Shown: piece by piece, positions 55,872 to 64,000 of the stretch
Layout of the letters: each line of letters begins with the position of its first letter
How positions within the stretch are numbered: the first letter of the stretch is position 1
NCBI GenBank assembly: GCA_963663005.2
Contig: CAXXHH010000015.1
Span: 186,001-250,000 of the forward strand
From: CAINVV01 sp963663005
GTDB lineage: Bacteria; Bacteroidota; Bacteroidia; Bacteroidales; Prolixibacteraceae
Direction of reading: 5' to 3'
Length of the DNA stretch: 64,000 nt
Notes under the pieces: model-generated
Databases searched by the model: none
What the model was told of the DNA's origin: nothing
What the model saw: the letters and a program-made list of their open reading frames with translations, nothing else
Position numbers and translations under genes: made by a program

Positions 55872-57266
55872 ATGGAAATCATCCTGCCAATTCTGGCTTT
55901 TGTGATAGGTGCGTCGCTTATTTTTCTCTGGCAACAACGTAGGCTGAGCGACGAGAGAGCATCCCTTATCGCCAGGATTAATGAAGTAGAAAAAGCTGGC
56001 TTGTCCAAAGTTGCAGAAGCAGAAAAAATGAGGTCGATTGCTGAAAACCAACTTTCTTCTCTGACAAAAGATCTCACCGATGTGAAATCAGAGCTTGTCG
56101 CGGAACGTCAGAAGAGTGAAGCCTCTATCAGGCAATTAACAACCTCAATGTCCGAGCTGGAACATGCAAAAATGCAGCTGACAGAAAAGGCTCAGGAATT
56201 GGAGCAGATACAAAAAAGGCTTACTGTCGAGTTTGAAAATGTCGCCCATAAAATTCTGAAGGAACATTCGGCCGAATTCACCACTTTGAACCAAAAAAAT
56301 ATTGGCGATATTCTTTTACCGCTCAAAGAGAAAATCGGAAACTTCGAAAAGAAAGTCGAGGAATCGTACGAAAAGACGCTGAGAGACCAGACGGACCTGA
56401 AAGTTGAACTAAAAAAATTGCAGGAACTCAACCTCAAAATTAGCGATGATGCCCAAAACCTAACGCAAGCGCTGAAAGGTGATGTAAAAAAGCAAGGTAA
56501 TTGGGGAGAGGTAGTCCTGGAAAGAGTACTTGAGCGCTCCGGGCTCACGCTTGGCAGGGAATACGAGCGGGAAGTAGTCGATGAAAACAGCGATGGCAAA
56601 CAAATTCGTCCGGACGTGATCATCCACCTCCCAGATAAAAAACACCTGATTGTAGACTCAAAAGTATCATTAGTTGCCTACGAAAGACTGGTAAACGCAA
56701 CTTCAGAAGAAAATAGAGTACAATATGTGGCAGACCACCTGAAGTCATTACGCTCCCACATAAAAATGCTTTCAGATAAGCATTATCCCACAGCGAAGAA
56801 TCTGAACAGTCCGGATTTTGTTTTGCTCTTCCTTCCCATTGAGTCATCTTTTAGTATGGCGATTCAGGAAGATCAGGAATTGTTCAATTTTGCATGGGAT
56901 AACAAAGTTGTAATTGTGAGTCCGTCAACGCTTTTGGCCACACTCCGCACGATAGCATCCATTTGGAAGCAAGAAAATCAGACAAAAAATGCCCTCGAGA
57001 TTGCCAATCTGGGCGCTTCCCTGTACGACAAATTTGTCAATTTCATTCAGGATCTGGAGAAGGTTGGAAAGGGTATCGAAACGGCACAGGCCAATTACAA
57101 CAATGCCCTCAACAAATTGCATACCGGCAAGGGAAATCTGGTGCGCACCTCTGAGAAACTAAAAGAGTTGGGAATTAAGACTCAAAAATCGCTCCCTGAT
57201 CATTTAATTGAAGATGACAAACCGGAATCACAGTCGGATAAATCTTCGGAGCTATTCAAAGAGTAG
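55872..57266 (+). CDS. rmuC: DNA recombination protein RmuC
   Basis: It limits inversion and recombination at repeats; a putative nuclease. Seen: an N-terminal membrane helix (about 3-20), a long coiled coil (about 25-200), and the RmuC domain (GNWGEVVLERVLERSGL near 210, then IRPDVIIHLPD and LIVDSKVSL). Length (464 aa) is typical. The 3' end overlaps the convergent DUF6427-like gene by 15 bp. Confidence 0.93.
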   Translation: MEIILPILAFVIGASLIFLWQQRRLSDERASLIARINEVEKAGLSKVAEAEKMRSIAENQLSSLTKDLTDVKSELVAERQKSEASIRQLTTSMSELEHAKMQLTEKAQELEQIQKRLTVEFENVAHKILKEHSAEFTTLNQKNIGDILLPLKEKIGNFEKKVEESYEKTLRDQTDLKVELKKLQELNLKISDDAQNLTQALKGDVKKQGNWGEVVLERVLERSGLTLGREYEREVVDENSDGKQIRPDVIIHLPDKKHLIVDSKVSLVAYERLVNATSEENRVQYVADHLKSLRSHIKMLSDKHYPTAKNLNSPDFVLLFLPIESSFSMAIQEDQELFNFAWDNKVVIVSPSTLLATLRTIASIWKQENQTKNALEIANLGASLYDKFVNFIQDLEKVGKGIETAQANYNNALNKLHTGKGNLVRTSEKLKELGIKTQKSLPDHLIEDDKPESQSDKSSELFKE

Positions 57267-58244
57267 GAGGTGACTGGCGATCAGGGTCAACATGAATAAG
57301 AAGAAGAGAAATTCCCTCCAAAAGCCGCGTTTACCCGACATAAAAAAATAGGCAATTAAAAACGAGACCGGAATCGTAGAAATTGCAATAATCCCCAACC
57401 CAGTTGAAGGGAACAAAAAAACAGTTGGAATACTAAGCCCAAGCAACCAATAAAGGATGATAAAATATTTGCGCGTGCTCATTTTTCGGATGCTCACCGA
57501 GTTAATCAATGCAATACTGCCAAAGGCTGAAAGCAGAAAAATGAATCCGGTAATAATAAGAAAGGCGATTTTAGAGATAAACTGACTGTTAACAGATTTC
57601 ATCCCTGTAAAAATAGACGATATGAAAGTCTGGTCGGAACCGGTGACAAACAAAAACGACCAAAGCAACAACCAGGGTAAAGAAAATCCGATCAAAGGAA
57701 TAACCAACAACCTCCAATTGTCATTTTTCTGTAACACGAAGATACTAATCCAGATAAGCGGGAAAAGAATTACTACCGGCAAATAGAAAAGTGATCCGAT
57801 TGAAAGCAGGAAGGATGCATTAAATGTAGAGGATATCTCGTTTTTGCGATGATACGTGTTAAAGATAAAATAGACGGAAAGCAGAACAAATAAAGTAGCC
57901 GGATACGCCGGATGAAAGGTCTGCAGGGAAGGGAAAGAAGATACGATCGCGACATAAAGGATCCCTGGCAGGAACGTCCGGTGCAGCAAAAACTGGAATT
58001 CGTAACTCAGAAGTGAGAGGATCAAGGCATTAAACAAAACCAGAATAAATCCTGTTAAGACCGGCCAGATAGTTACTCCGTTAAATAATTTTATGAGCAG
58101 AGTAAACAGTGGCATCATTCCTTCTCCCGGATTTACCTCCAAAGCAATCGGAATCCTCAATGGCTCCATCCAAAACAAAAATGCCACGATCGGGATAAGG
58201 ATCGCGCTAAAAACATTTTTGCCGTTAAATAGCCTAAGTAACAT
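57252..58244 (-). CDS. Multi-pass membrane protein, DUF6427-like
   Basis: The 330-residue protein has about ten hydrophobic segments with short loops and no catalytic motif that I recognise. It lies 66 nt downstream of purD on the same strand, a position where Bacteroidota often carry a DUF6427 membrane protein. That placement is the main ground for the family name. The 3' end overlaps rmuC (convergent) by 15 bp. Confidence 0.7.
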   Translation of the reverse strand: MLLRLFNGKNVFSAILIPIVAFLFWMEPLRIPIALEVNPGEGMMPLFTLLIKLFNGVTIWPVLTGFILVLFNALILSLLSYEFQFLLHRTFLPGILYVAIVSSFPSLQTFHPAYPATLFVLLSVYFIFNTYHRKNEISSTFNASFLLSIGSLFYLPVVILFPLIWISIFVLQKNDNWRLLVIPLIGFSLPWLLLWSFLFVTGSDQTFISSIFTGMKSVNSQFISKIAFLIITGFIFLLSAFGSIALINSVSIRKMSTRKYFIILYWLLGLSIPTVFLFPSTGLGIIAISTIPVSFLIAYFFMSGKRGFWREFLFFLFMLTLIASHLLLFE

Positions 58245-58310
58245 GATTGTACGTTTTAGAAATACTCCTTTTCCGGGATGGCATCTTCACTTAAACACAT
58301 TGGTTTTCCA

Positions 58311-59579
58311 CTACAAATCAAATCCGATATCGGATCGATAGTACATGTTATCGAAATATATTTTTTTAGCTGTACCATAACTCAGTTTCAGGGCTTCTTC
58401 CAATGAATCAGAAATCGAACTGACAGCCAAAACCCTACCGCCGTTGGTTAGCACTTTATCTCCATCCAACTTCGTGCCTGCATGAAATACCACGCTGTTT
58501 TCAGTATCGTTCAGATTCGAGATAAGCTTTCCTTTCTCATACGAACCAGGATAACCTCCGGCCACGATTACCACCGTAGCGGCTGTTTTGGGATCAATCG
58601 CCAAATCTTTCCCGTTTAGATTCCCCTTGGCAACGCCATCGAAAAGCTCTACAAGATCAGATTGGATGCGCATCAGCACCGCTTCAGTCTCCGGATCGCC
58701 CATCCGGACATTATACTCAATCAGGTAAGGATCTCCGCCACAATTCATCAGTCCAAGAAATAGAAATCCTTTATATGAAATACCCTCTTTTTGCAAACCT
58801 GTTATCGTCGGAATTACCATTCGCTCCTCCACCTTCCTGATAAATTCGGAAGTAGCAAAGGGAACTGGAGAAATCGCCCCCATCCCACCGGTATTGAGAC
58901 CTGTATCGCCTTCACCAATTCGCTTATAATCTTTGGCTTCGGGCAGAATTTTATAGTTTACTCCGTCAGTCAGTACGAAAACGGAACATTCCACACCAGA
59001 GAGAAACTCTTCGATCACGACCGTGGAACTCGCGCTACCGAAGAGACCATTCAGCATTTCCTTCAATGAATCAATAGCTTCCTGTAAGTTGTCGATGATT
59101 AAGACCCCTTTTCCGGCAGCAAGTCCGTCCGCTTTTAATACATAAGGAGCCTTGACACTTTTCAGAAACTCCACCCCTTCATTTAAATTACCCGAATGAA
59201 CAGTAAAATAGCCGGCAGTCGGAATGCCGTTGCGCATCATGAACTCTTTAGCAAACTCTTTGCTTCCCTCGAGGCGGGCACCATGACTGTCGGGGCCTAT
59301 CACAGGAATATTCTTCAATTGATCATCCGTTGCGAAAAAATCACTAATACCTTCTACCAGAGGAACTTCAGGTCCTACCAACACCATGTCTATGCGATAT
59401 TCCAAAACTGCAGCGCGGATCGCGGGAAAATCAGTTACACCGATGTTCAAATTATGTCCTAATCCCGCTGTCCCGGCATTTCCGGGAGCAATATAGAGTT
59501 CGCCGAGCTGATTGCTTTGTCTTAACTTCCAGGCAAAAGCATGCTCCCGTCCTCCTGATCCAATGATTAATATGTTCAT
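58311..59579 (-). CDS. purD: Phosphoribosylamine-glycine ligase
   Basis: Second step of purine synthesis, an ATP-grasp enzyme. Seen: the N-terminal NILIIGSGGREHAFAWKL, the ATP-grasp region APYVLKADGLAAGKGVLI, and the metal-binding GMGAISPVP and NVRMGDPETEAVL. I chose the ATG at 59579 (422 residues), as it starts the conserved sequence; an in-frame upstream extension (to 59612) overlaps the -7 box and does not match the family. Confidence 0.96.
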   Translation of the reverse strand: MNILIIGSGGREHAFAWKLRQSNQLGELYIAPGNAGTAGLGHNLNIGVTDFPAIRAAVLEYRIDMVLVGPEVPLVEGISDFFATDDQLKNIPVIGPDSHGARLEGSKEFAKEFMMRNGIPTAGYFTVHSGNLNEGVEFLKSVKAPYVLKADGLAAGKGVLIIDNLQEAIDSLKEMLNGLFGSASSTVVIEEFLSGVECSVFVLTDGVNYKILPEAKDYKRIGEGDTGLNTGGMGAISPVPFATSEFIRKVEERMVIPTITGLQKEGISYKGFLFLGLMNCGGDPYLIEYNVRMGDPETEAVLMRIQSDLVELFDGVAKGNLNGKDLAIDPKTAATVVIVAGGYPGSYEKGKLISNLNDTENSVVFHAGTKLDGDKVLTNGGRVLAVSSISDSLEEALKLSYGTAKKIYFDNMYYRSDIGFDL

Positions 59580-59599
59580 AGACAGCTTAAATGATACCA

Positions 59600-59607
59600 C
59601 AAAAATA
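59600..59607 (-). promoter_or_regulatory. Putative -7 box of purD
   Basis: TATTTTTG on the minus strand, 20 nt before the purD ATG. Confidence 0.5.
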
Positions 59608-59700
59608 AACAAGAATTTCCTTTAAATAATTCCGGAAAGTTATCTTATTTTTATGGATAAATAAGGGGAAATCCCTTCAAACTATTTAACCAGTAAGCAA

Positions 59701-60615
59701 ATGAACCATAGCTTCATCACCGTCATCGGCAGTACCAACACCGATATGGTGGTTAAGACCTCCAGGCTGCCCGGCCCGGGTGAAACCATTTTAGGTGGCG
59801 ATTTTTTCATGACCCCCGGAGGCAAAGGAGCCAACCAGGCGGTTGCAGCCGCACGGTTAAACGGGAACGTAATTCTGGTTGCCAAGACTGGCGAAGACGT
59901 TTTCGGACTTCAGGCTAAAAAACATTTCCTGTCTGAGAATCTGAACATTGATTATCTTTTTTCTGATCCGGATGTCCCTTCCGGGATTGCTCTGATAACA
60001 GTTGATGCCGCTGCCGAAAACTGCATTGTCGTTGCTCCGGGAGCTAACGGACGTTTGCTGCCGGAAGATATTGACAAGGCATCTGACGGTATCCTTCAAG
60101 CAGATATCATCCTTATGCAACTCGAAATTCCGTTGGAAACCGTCGCATATGCCGCCGAAATCGCGTTCAAGGCAGGTAAAAAATTGATTCTGAATCCGGC
60201 GCCTGCGCAAGAGCTGCCGGATGAACTGATGAAAATGATTTACCTGATTACGCCAAATGAGTCGGAGGCACAACTATTAACCGGAATTCCGGTGAAAGAT
60301 CAAAATTCGGCCGTTTTAGCCGCCAAAGTACTGCTGACTAAAGGAATTGAGGTGGTGGTATTAACCATGGGAAGCAAAGGCGCAATGCTGGTCACCCGGG
60401 AATTGTGTGAATACATCCCTGCATTCAAGGTGACCGCGACAGACACCACGGCAGCCGGAGATTGCTTTAACGGGGCGCTGGCTGTTGCTCTCGCTGAAGG
60501 GGCTGACCTGTTGACTGCGGTCAGTTTCGCCAACAAAGCAGCCTCCATTTCTGTAACCCGGATAGGCGCCCAGGCATCGGCACCTTATCGGCATGAAATT
60601 GAATTTATCTTGTAA
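59701..60615 (+). CDS. rbsK: Ribokinase (PfkB family)
   Basis: It phosphorylates ribose to ribose 5-phosphate. Seen: the N-terminal VIGSTNTDMVV and GKGANQAVAAARLNG, and the catalytic base Asp254 in TTAAGDCFNGA. Length (304 aa) is normal. It begins a same-strand run with a nucleoside hydrolase and an ADP-ribosylglycohydrolase-like protein (gaps of 65 and 30 nt), so the ribose it uses probably comes from them. No ribose transporter is in the window. Confidence 0.95.
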   Translation: MNHSFITVIGSTNTDMVVKTSRLPGPGETILGGDFFMTPGGKGANQAVAAARLNGNVILVAKTGEDVFGLQAKKHFLSENLNIDYLFSDPDVPSGIALITVDAAAENCIVVAPGANGRLLPEDIDKASDGILQADIILMQLEIPLETVAYAAEIAFKAGKKLILNPAPAQELPDELMKMIYLITPNESEAQLLTGIPVKDQNSAVLAAKVLLTKGIEVVVLTMGSKGAMLVTRELCEYIPAFKVTATDTTAAGDCFNGALAVALAEGADLLTAVSFANKAASISVTRIGAQASAPYRHEIEFIL

Positions 60616-60680
60616 TTATTGAGTGTGCATCGAATTTTCATTTATTCTTCCGCTCCTTAAAAAAATAAAATACGTATCGA

Positions 60681-61685
60681 ATGAAGAAATATACCGGCAT
60701 TTTTCTGCTTTTATGGGTCTTGCTCCTCGCAGGATGCGCCACACCATCCAACACGGTCCAATCCGGTGCGGTAAAAATCATTCTCGACACCGATATTGGT
60801 CCCGATTATGACGACGCCGGGGCAATGGCAGTTCTGCATGCCCTCGCTGACAGCGGAAAAGCAGAGATACTAGCCACCTTTGCCAGCAATAAGGATTCGC
60901 TTGTGGTTCCCACGATTGAAGTACTGAATACCTGGTTTGGCCGACCAGCAATCCCGGTAGGTTCGCCGAAATCGAAGGGGGTAAGTCTGGGAGCCGGACA
61001 GCATTGGCCGGATTCGATCGTCTCAAGATTTCCACACCAAACCCGTTCGACCTCGCAGGCCCCCGATGCAGTTTCCCAATACCGGAAAATTCTTGCAGCC
61101 CAGCCCGACGGATCAGTGACTCTGGTCACGATCGGATTTCTTACAAATTTGAGCAATCTCCTGCAATCGCAGCCTGATCAGATAAGTAAGTTAAACGGAA
61201 CCGATCTCGTTGCTCAAAAAGTGAAGAAATTGGTCTCCATGGCGGGAACCTTTCCTTCCGGTAAAGAATTCAATGTTTACATGGACTCGGCTGCCTCAAA
61301 GTACTGCTTCGGGCACTGGCCAACTCAGATTATTTTCACCGGATTCGAAATAGGAGAAAAAATTAAGACCGGATTGAGGTTAATTCAGATGCCCGATGCA
61401 GACAATCCCGTGCGGGAAGCGTTTCGGATTGCTATAAACGGCTCAAAGGAGGACAAATATGGCCGGATGAGCTGGGATCAGACTGCCATACTGATTGCCA
61501 TCTACGGTACTCAACCATTTTTCACCACCGTGGAAGGTAGCATTGTGGTGAATCCTGACGGCAGCAATAGTTGGGAGAATAATCCCAAAGGGAAGCACTC
61601 TTATGTGAAATTCAAAATGATGCCGGATAGTTTGGGGCGGTTCATTGAGGACAGAATGATGCACAAGCCGTTGGCAAAAAAATAA
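60681..61685 (+). CDS. Nucleoside hydrolase-like lipoprotein (IUNH family)
   Basis: The family splits ribonucleosides into base and ribose. Seen: a signal and lipobox (LLAGC, Cys19), so it is exported, and the N-terminal calcium-binding motif IILDTDIGPDYDDAGAM, a variant of DTDxGxDDA. The rest (residues 60-330) follows the family (PAIPVGSPK; TLVTIGFLTNLSNLL; FTGFEIGEKI). Substrate range cannot be told. It lies between ribokinase and an ADP-ribosylglycohydrolase-like gene in one run. Confidence 0.9.
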   Translation: MKKYTGIFLLLWVLLLAGCATPSNTVQSGAVKIILDTDIGPDYDDAGAMAVLHALADSGKAEILATFASNKDSLVVPTIEVLNTWFGRPAIPVGSPKSKGVSLGAGQHWPDSIVSRFPHQTRSTSQAPDAVSQYRKILAAQPDGSVTLVTIGFLTNLSNLLQSQPDQISKLNGTDLVAQKVKKLVSMAGTFPSGKEFNVYMDSAASKYCFGHWPTQIIFTGFEIGEKIKTGLRLIQMPDADNPVREAFRIAINGSKEDKYGRMSWDQTAILIAIYGTQPFFTTVEGSIVVNPDGSNSWENNPKGKHSYVKFKMMPDSLGRFIEDRMMHKPLAKK

Positions 61686-61715
61686 AATATTGTGATACTT
61701 TAAACTACTAATACT

Positions 61716-63293
61716 ATGAGACTAACTAATTTCTTTTCACTGCTTTTGCTATCGGGGCTTCTCTCCTGCACTTCACAAGATCCAGGTATACGGACCATTT
61801 CGCCGGAAAAGCTTAAGGATAAAATTGCCGGCGGATGGGCAGGCAAGATGATCGGAGTAACCTACGGGGCTCCAACCGAATTCCGCGCGCAGGGTCATAC
61901 CTATGAAGATTCCATCAAATGGAAGGCCGATGATGCCCCCGGCTCCCTTACACAGGACGATCTGTACGTTCAGCTAACCTTTCTGATGACCATGGACCGG
62001 TATGGGATCGACGCGCCAGCTAAAAAATACCAGGAATTATTTGCGAAAGCAGGATATGAGCTATGGCACGCCAATGCGCAGGCACGAAAGAATTATTTCG
62101 ATAGCATCTTCCCTCCCCGCTCGGGAGCTCCGGAGTTTAATTTCCATGCTAATGACATAGACTTTCAGATAGAAGCGGATTATATTGGATTTATGTCGCC
62201 TGGAATGCCGAACAGTGCAGCTAAACTGGCCGATAAGATTGGCCACATTATGAACTTTGGCGACGGAGTTTACGGCGGAATATTTCTCTCCGCGCTTTAT
62301 TCTGAGGCTTTCTTTGAGGGGGATATCCGAAAGATCATCGAAAAGGCATTAGGCTCCTTACCGGCAGAATCAGATTATGCCAAAATCATTCGTGACGTGC
62401 TGGCCATAAGCGACAAGAATCCCGGTGACTGGCGAGTAGTATGGAAATATCTGGAAGATAAATATGGCAGAACCCACATTTGTGGCGCAGGCGACACATT
62501 CAATATAGACGCTAAACTCAACGGAGCTTACATTGTCATCGGGCTACTTTACGGCGCGGGTGATCCGGTAAAAACCATGGAGATTACTACCCGCTGCGGT
62601 CAGGATTCTGACTGTAACCCATCCAATGCAATGGCCGTTCTTGGGGTAATTTATGGATTTAGTAATCTTCCCGGGAATATGAAAGAATCAATCAACAAGA
62701 TGCAGGATTCCGTCTTCATTTTCACCGATTATTCTTACCGCAAAGCAGTCGATCAAACCTACCAGTGTGCGGTGAATAACATCAAGGCAGAGGGAGGCGA
62801 AATTTCAGCTGACAAGATAAGTGTCAAGACTCAGATTCCGGTTGCAGCGCCGCTTGAAGTCAGCTTTCCAAATATGATTCTTAGCGAGAAGGTTTCGATT
62901 TTTGATGAGAAACGCTGGAGACTATCTGGCAATTGGGAGATCTTTCCGATGGCTCCTGAAAATGAAGTTAAGAAGGTAAAACAGGCGAAATATGCAAGCA
63001 AAATGGGAGATTATCTGGAATTCGATTTTGAAGGAACAGCGATATCTCTGGAAGGAAATTGGAAGAAAGATGCTGGCAAAGCATCCATTTACATCGACGG
63101 AAAATTGAAGAGTAGCTTTGACACCTATTTTTATTACAACCATCAGGAACAAACCCCGATCAACATTTGCCATGCATTAAATCTGACACCGGGTAAACAT
63201 ACGCTAAAACTGGTTGTGAGTGGAGAGAAGAAACCGGAATCACTGGATTCCAGAATATATATCTCAGATGCTTTGGTATTTAAAGGCGAATAA
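61716..63293 (+). CDS. ADP-ribosylglycohydrolase (DraG/ARH)-family lipoprotein with C-terminal beta domain
   Basis: The 525-residue protein has a signal and lipobox (LLSC, Cys18). The ARH fold (about 30-330) shows DKIAGGWAGKMIGVTYG, the first acidic motif as TQDDLYVQL, and the second metal-binding motif GQDSDCNPSNAMAVLG. The C-terminal 130 residues form a beta-sandwich-like domain (YASKMGDYLEFDFEGTAISL; KASIYIDGKLKSSF), perhaps carbohydrate-binding. The family removes ADP-ribose or related groups; exported members with such C-terminal domains may act on extracellular nucleosides or ADP-ribosyl compounds. It lies 30 nt after the nucleoside hydrolase. Confidence 0.9.
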   Translation: MRLTNFFSLLLLSGLLSCTSQDPGIRTISPEKLKDKIAGGWAGKMIGVTYGAPTEFRAQGHTYEDSIKWKADDAPGSLTQDDLYVQLTFLMTMDRYGIDAPAKKYQELFAKAGYELWHANAQARKNYFDSIFPPRSGAPEFNFHANDIDFQIEADYIGFMSPGMPNSAAKLADKIGHIMNFGDGVYGGIFLSALYSEAFFEGDIRKIIEKALGSLPAESDYAKIIRDVLAISDKNPGDWRVVWKYLEDKYGRTHICGAGDTFNIDAKLNGAYIVIGLLYGAGDPVKTMEITTRCGQDSDCNPSNAMAVLGVIYGFSNLPGNMKESINKMQDSVFIFTDYSYRKAVDQTYQCAVNNIKAEGGEISADKISVKTQIPVAAPLEVSFPNMILSEKVSIFDEKRWRLSGNWEIFPMAPENEVKKVKQAKYASKMGDYLEFDFEGTAISLEGNWKKDAGKASIYIDGKLKSSFDTYFYYNHQEQTPINICHALNLTPGKHTLKLVVSGEKKPESLDSRIYISDALVFKGE

Positions 63294-63376
63294 TTAACCG
63301 ATTAACAAGGTTACAACTGCTTTTGCAGGAAATTTTCACCGGTTTTTGCACCATTACCATTTTTTTGTACAAAAAA

Positions 63377-63410
63377 AGAGGGAACCTTATGGCTCCCTCT
63401 ATTTTTTGTT
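63377..63410. terminator. Two-way terminator between the ARH gene and the cold-shock gene
   Basis: AGAGGGAACC / GGCTCCCTCT (10-bp stem with one mismatch, loop TTAT) has an A run before and a T run after it, so it can act in both directions between convergent genes. Confidence 0.8.
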
Positions 63411-63425
63411 CGAAACTTGCTTTAT

Positions 63426-63617
63426 TTAAGCTTGTTTTACGTTTACAGCGATAAGACCTTTTCTTCCATCTTGTAGTTCGAAGGTTACGTGGTCGTTTTC
63501 TTTGATTTGATCGATCAATCCAGTTACGTGTACAAAGTACTCATTTTGAGACTCATCGTCTTTGATAAACCCAAATCCTTTAGTTACATTAAAGAATTTG
63601 ACAATTCCTTTACTCAT
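63426..63617 (-). CDS. Cold-shock protein (CSD family)
   Basis: The 63-residue single-domain protein has RNP1 KGFGFIK and RNP2 YFVHVT, with the opening KGIVKFFN. It should bind single-stranded RNA or DNA as an RNA chaperone. The leader is short (26 nt from the -7 box), so there is no long cold-sensing 5' UTR as in E. coli cspA. Confidence 0.95.
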   Translation of the reverse strand: MSKGIVKFFNVTKGFGFIKDDESQNEYFVHVTGLIDQIKENDHVTFELQDGRKGLIAVNVKQA

Positions 63618-63642
63618 TTATAATTATAATTTTAATTCGGAT

Positions 63643-63650
63643 CAAAGATA
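63643..63650 (-). promoter_or_regulatory. Putative -7 box of the cold-shock gene
   Basis: TATCTTTG on the minus strand, 25 nt before the ATG. Confidence 0.5.
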
Positions 63651-63671
63651 AAAAAAATTCAATACAAACTA

Positions 63672-64000
63672 TCAACCAGCCTGAAGTCGTAAAGTACTGA
63701 TTCTTTCAATTTTTTCGGTAGCGAACTCTGGCGTGATGACCATACTTGATCCGCCTTCAGAAGGCATGTCAAACATTGCATCGATCATTATAGTCTCGCA
63801 AATGGAGCGTAATCCGCGGGCGCCCAGTTTAAACTCGATAGCCTTATCCACGATAACATCCAGCGTCTCATCCTTGAATTCCAATTTAATACCATCCATC
63901 TCAAACAGCTTATGATACTGCTTGATGATTGAGTTCTTTGGTTCGGTAAGAATTCTGCGCAATGAATCACGGTCCAGTGGCACGAGATAAGTCAGAACGG
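63672..64000 (-). CDS. clpX: ATP-dependent Clp protease ATP-binding subunit ClpX, C-terminal part
   Basis: The frame is open to the window edge and continues to the right. Seen: the C-terminal AAA+ lid of ClpX (PLDRDSLRRILTEPKNSIIKQYHKLF, LGARGLRSICETIMIDAMFD). ClpX unfolds substrates for the ClpP protease. The N-terminal zinc-binding and ATPase parts lie beyond the window. Confidence 0.93.
   Translation of the reverse strand, partial: VLTYLVPLDRDSLRRILTEPKNSIIKQYHKLFEMDGIKLEFKDETLDVIVDKAIEFKLGARGLRSICETIMIDAMFDMPSEGGSSMVITPEFATEKIERISTLRLQAG

Overview
The window is chromosomal DNA of a member of the Bacteroidota. Evidence: TAnnTTTG-type -7 promoter boxes in front of many genes; a 6,228-residue secreted repeat protein ending in a gliding-motility-associated (type IX secretion) C-terminal domain, followed by a PorP/SprF-family gene; a FISUMP lipoprotein; LytTR/LytS two-component genes with a Reg_prop/Y_Y_Y sensor; and a long-tailed S16. 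Gliding-type genes suggest a Cytophagia/Chitinophagia/Sphingobacteriia/Flavobacteriia-like group; the exact class cannot be fixed from this window.

Layout. 1-1.3 kb: right end of an integrated element with a large serine recombinase, cutting the competence/Mg-chelatase-like gene yifB (comM). 2.5-7.4 kb: mutL, two rhomboid proteases and a membrane-anchored EEP-family enzyme. 7.5-11.3 kb: LytTR response regulator and its sensor kinase. 12-16 kb: trxA and dnaE. 16-20 kb: a lipoprotein, rpsP, rimM, a Sua5/YrdC gene and a glycosyltransferase. 20-23.7 kb: a diaminopimelate/lysine module (lysA, dapF, and divergent dapL) in which the DapF homologue has serine at both catalytic cysteine positions. 23.8-26.3 kb: a CarboxypepD_reg-like protein, a PLP-dependent dehydratase/racemase and an outer-membrane barrel. 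26.3-47.3 kb: a surface-protein operon made of the giant SprB-like protein, its PorP/SprF partner and a FISUMP lipoprotein. 47.8-59.6 kb: housekeeping genes (ruvC, HIT, greA, a Rieske-like lipoprotein, ahcY, ribF, a TlpA-like lipoprotein, lpxH, a FabH-like gene, rmuC, a DUF6427-like gene, purD). 59.7-63.3 kb: ribokinase, nucleoside hydrolase and ADP-ribosylglycohydrolase, which look like a ribose/nucleoside or ADP-ribose salvage operon. 63.4-64 kb: a cold-shock gene and the 3' end of clpX.

Most notable: (1) the Ser/Ser DapF homologue inside an otherwise complete DapL-type pathway; (2) the giant protein, with 39 tandem ~93-residue domains that show a higher-order period of three; (3) a serine-recombinase element inserted in yifB, with the recombinase taking its stop codon from the target gene; (4) a dispersed family of intergenic sequences phased at 7 nt, two of which form long inverted repeats, one a perfect 25-bp stem; (5) an intrinsic-terminator-like hairpin in the greA leader. 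Promoter calls rest only on the -7 motif. No tRNA, rRNA, CRISPR array or insertion sequence was recognised.
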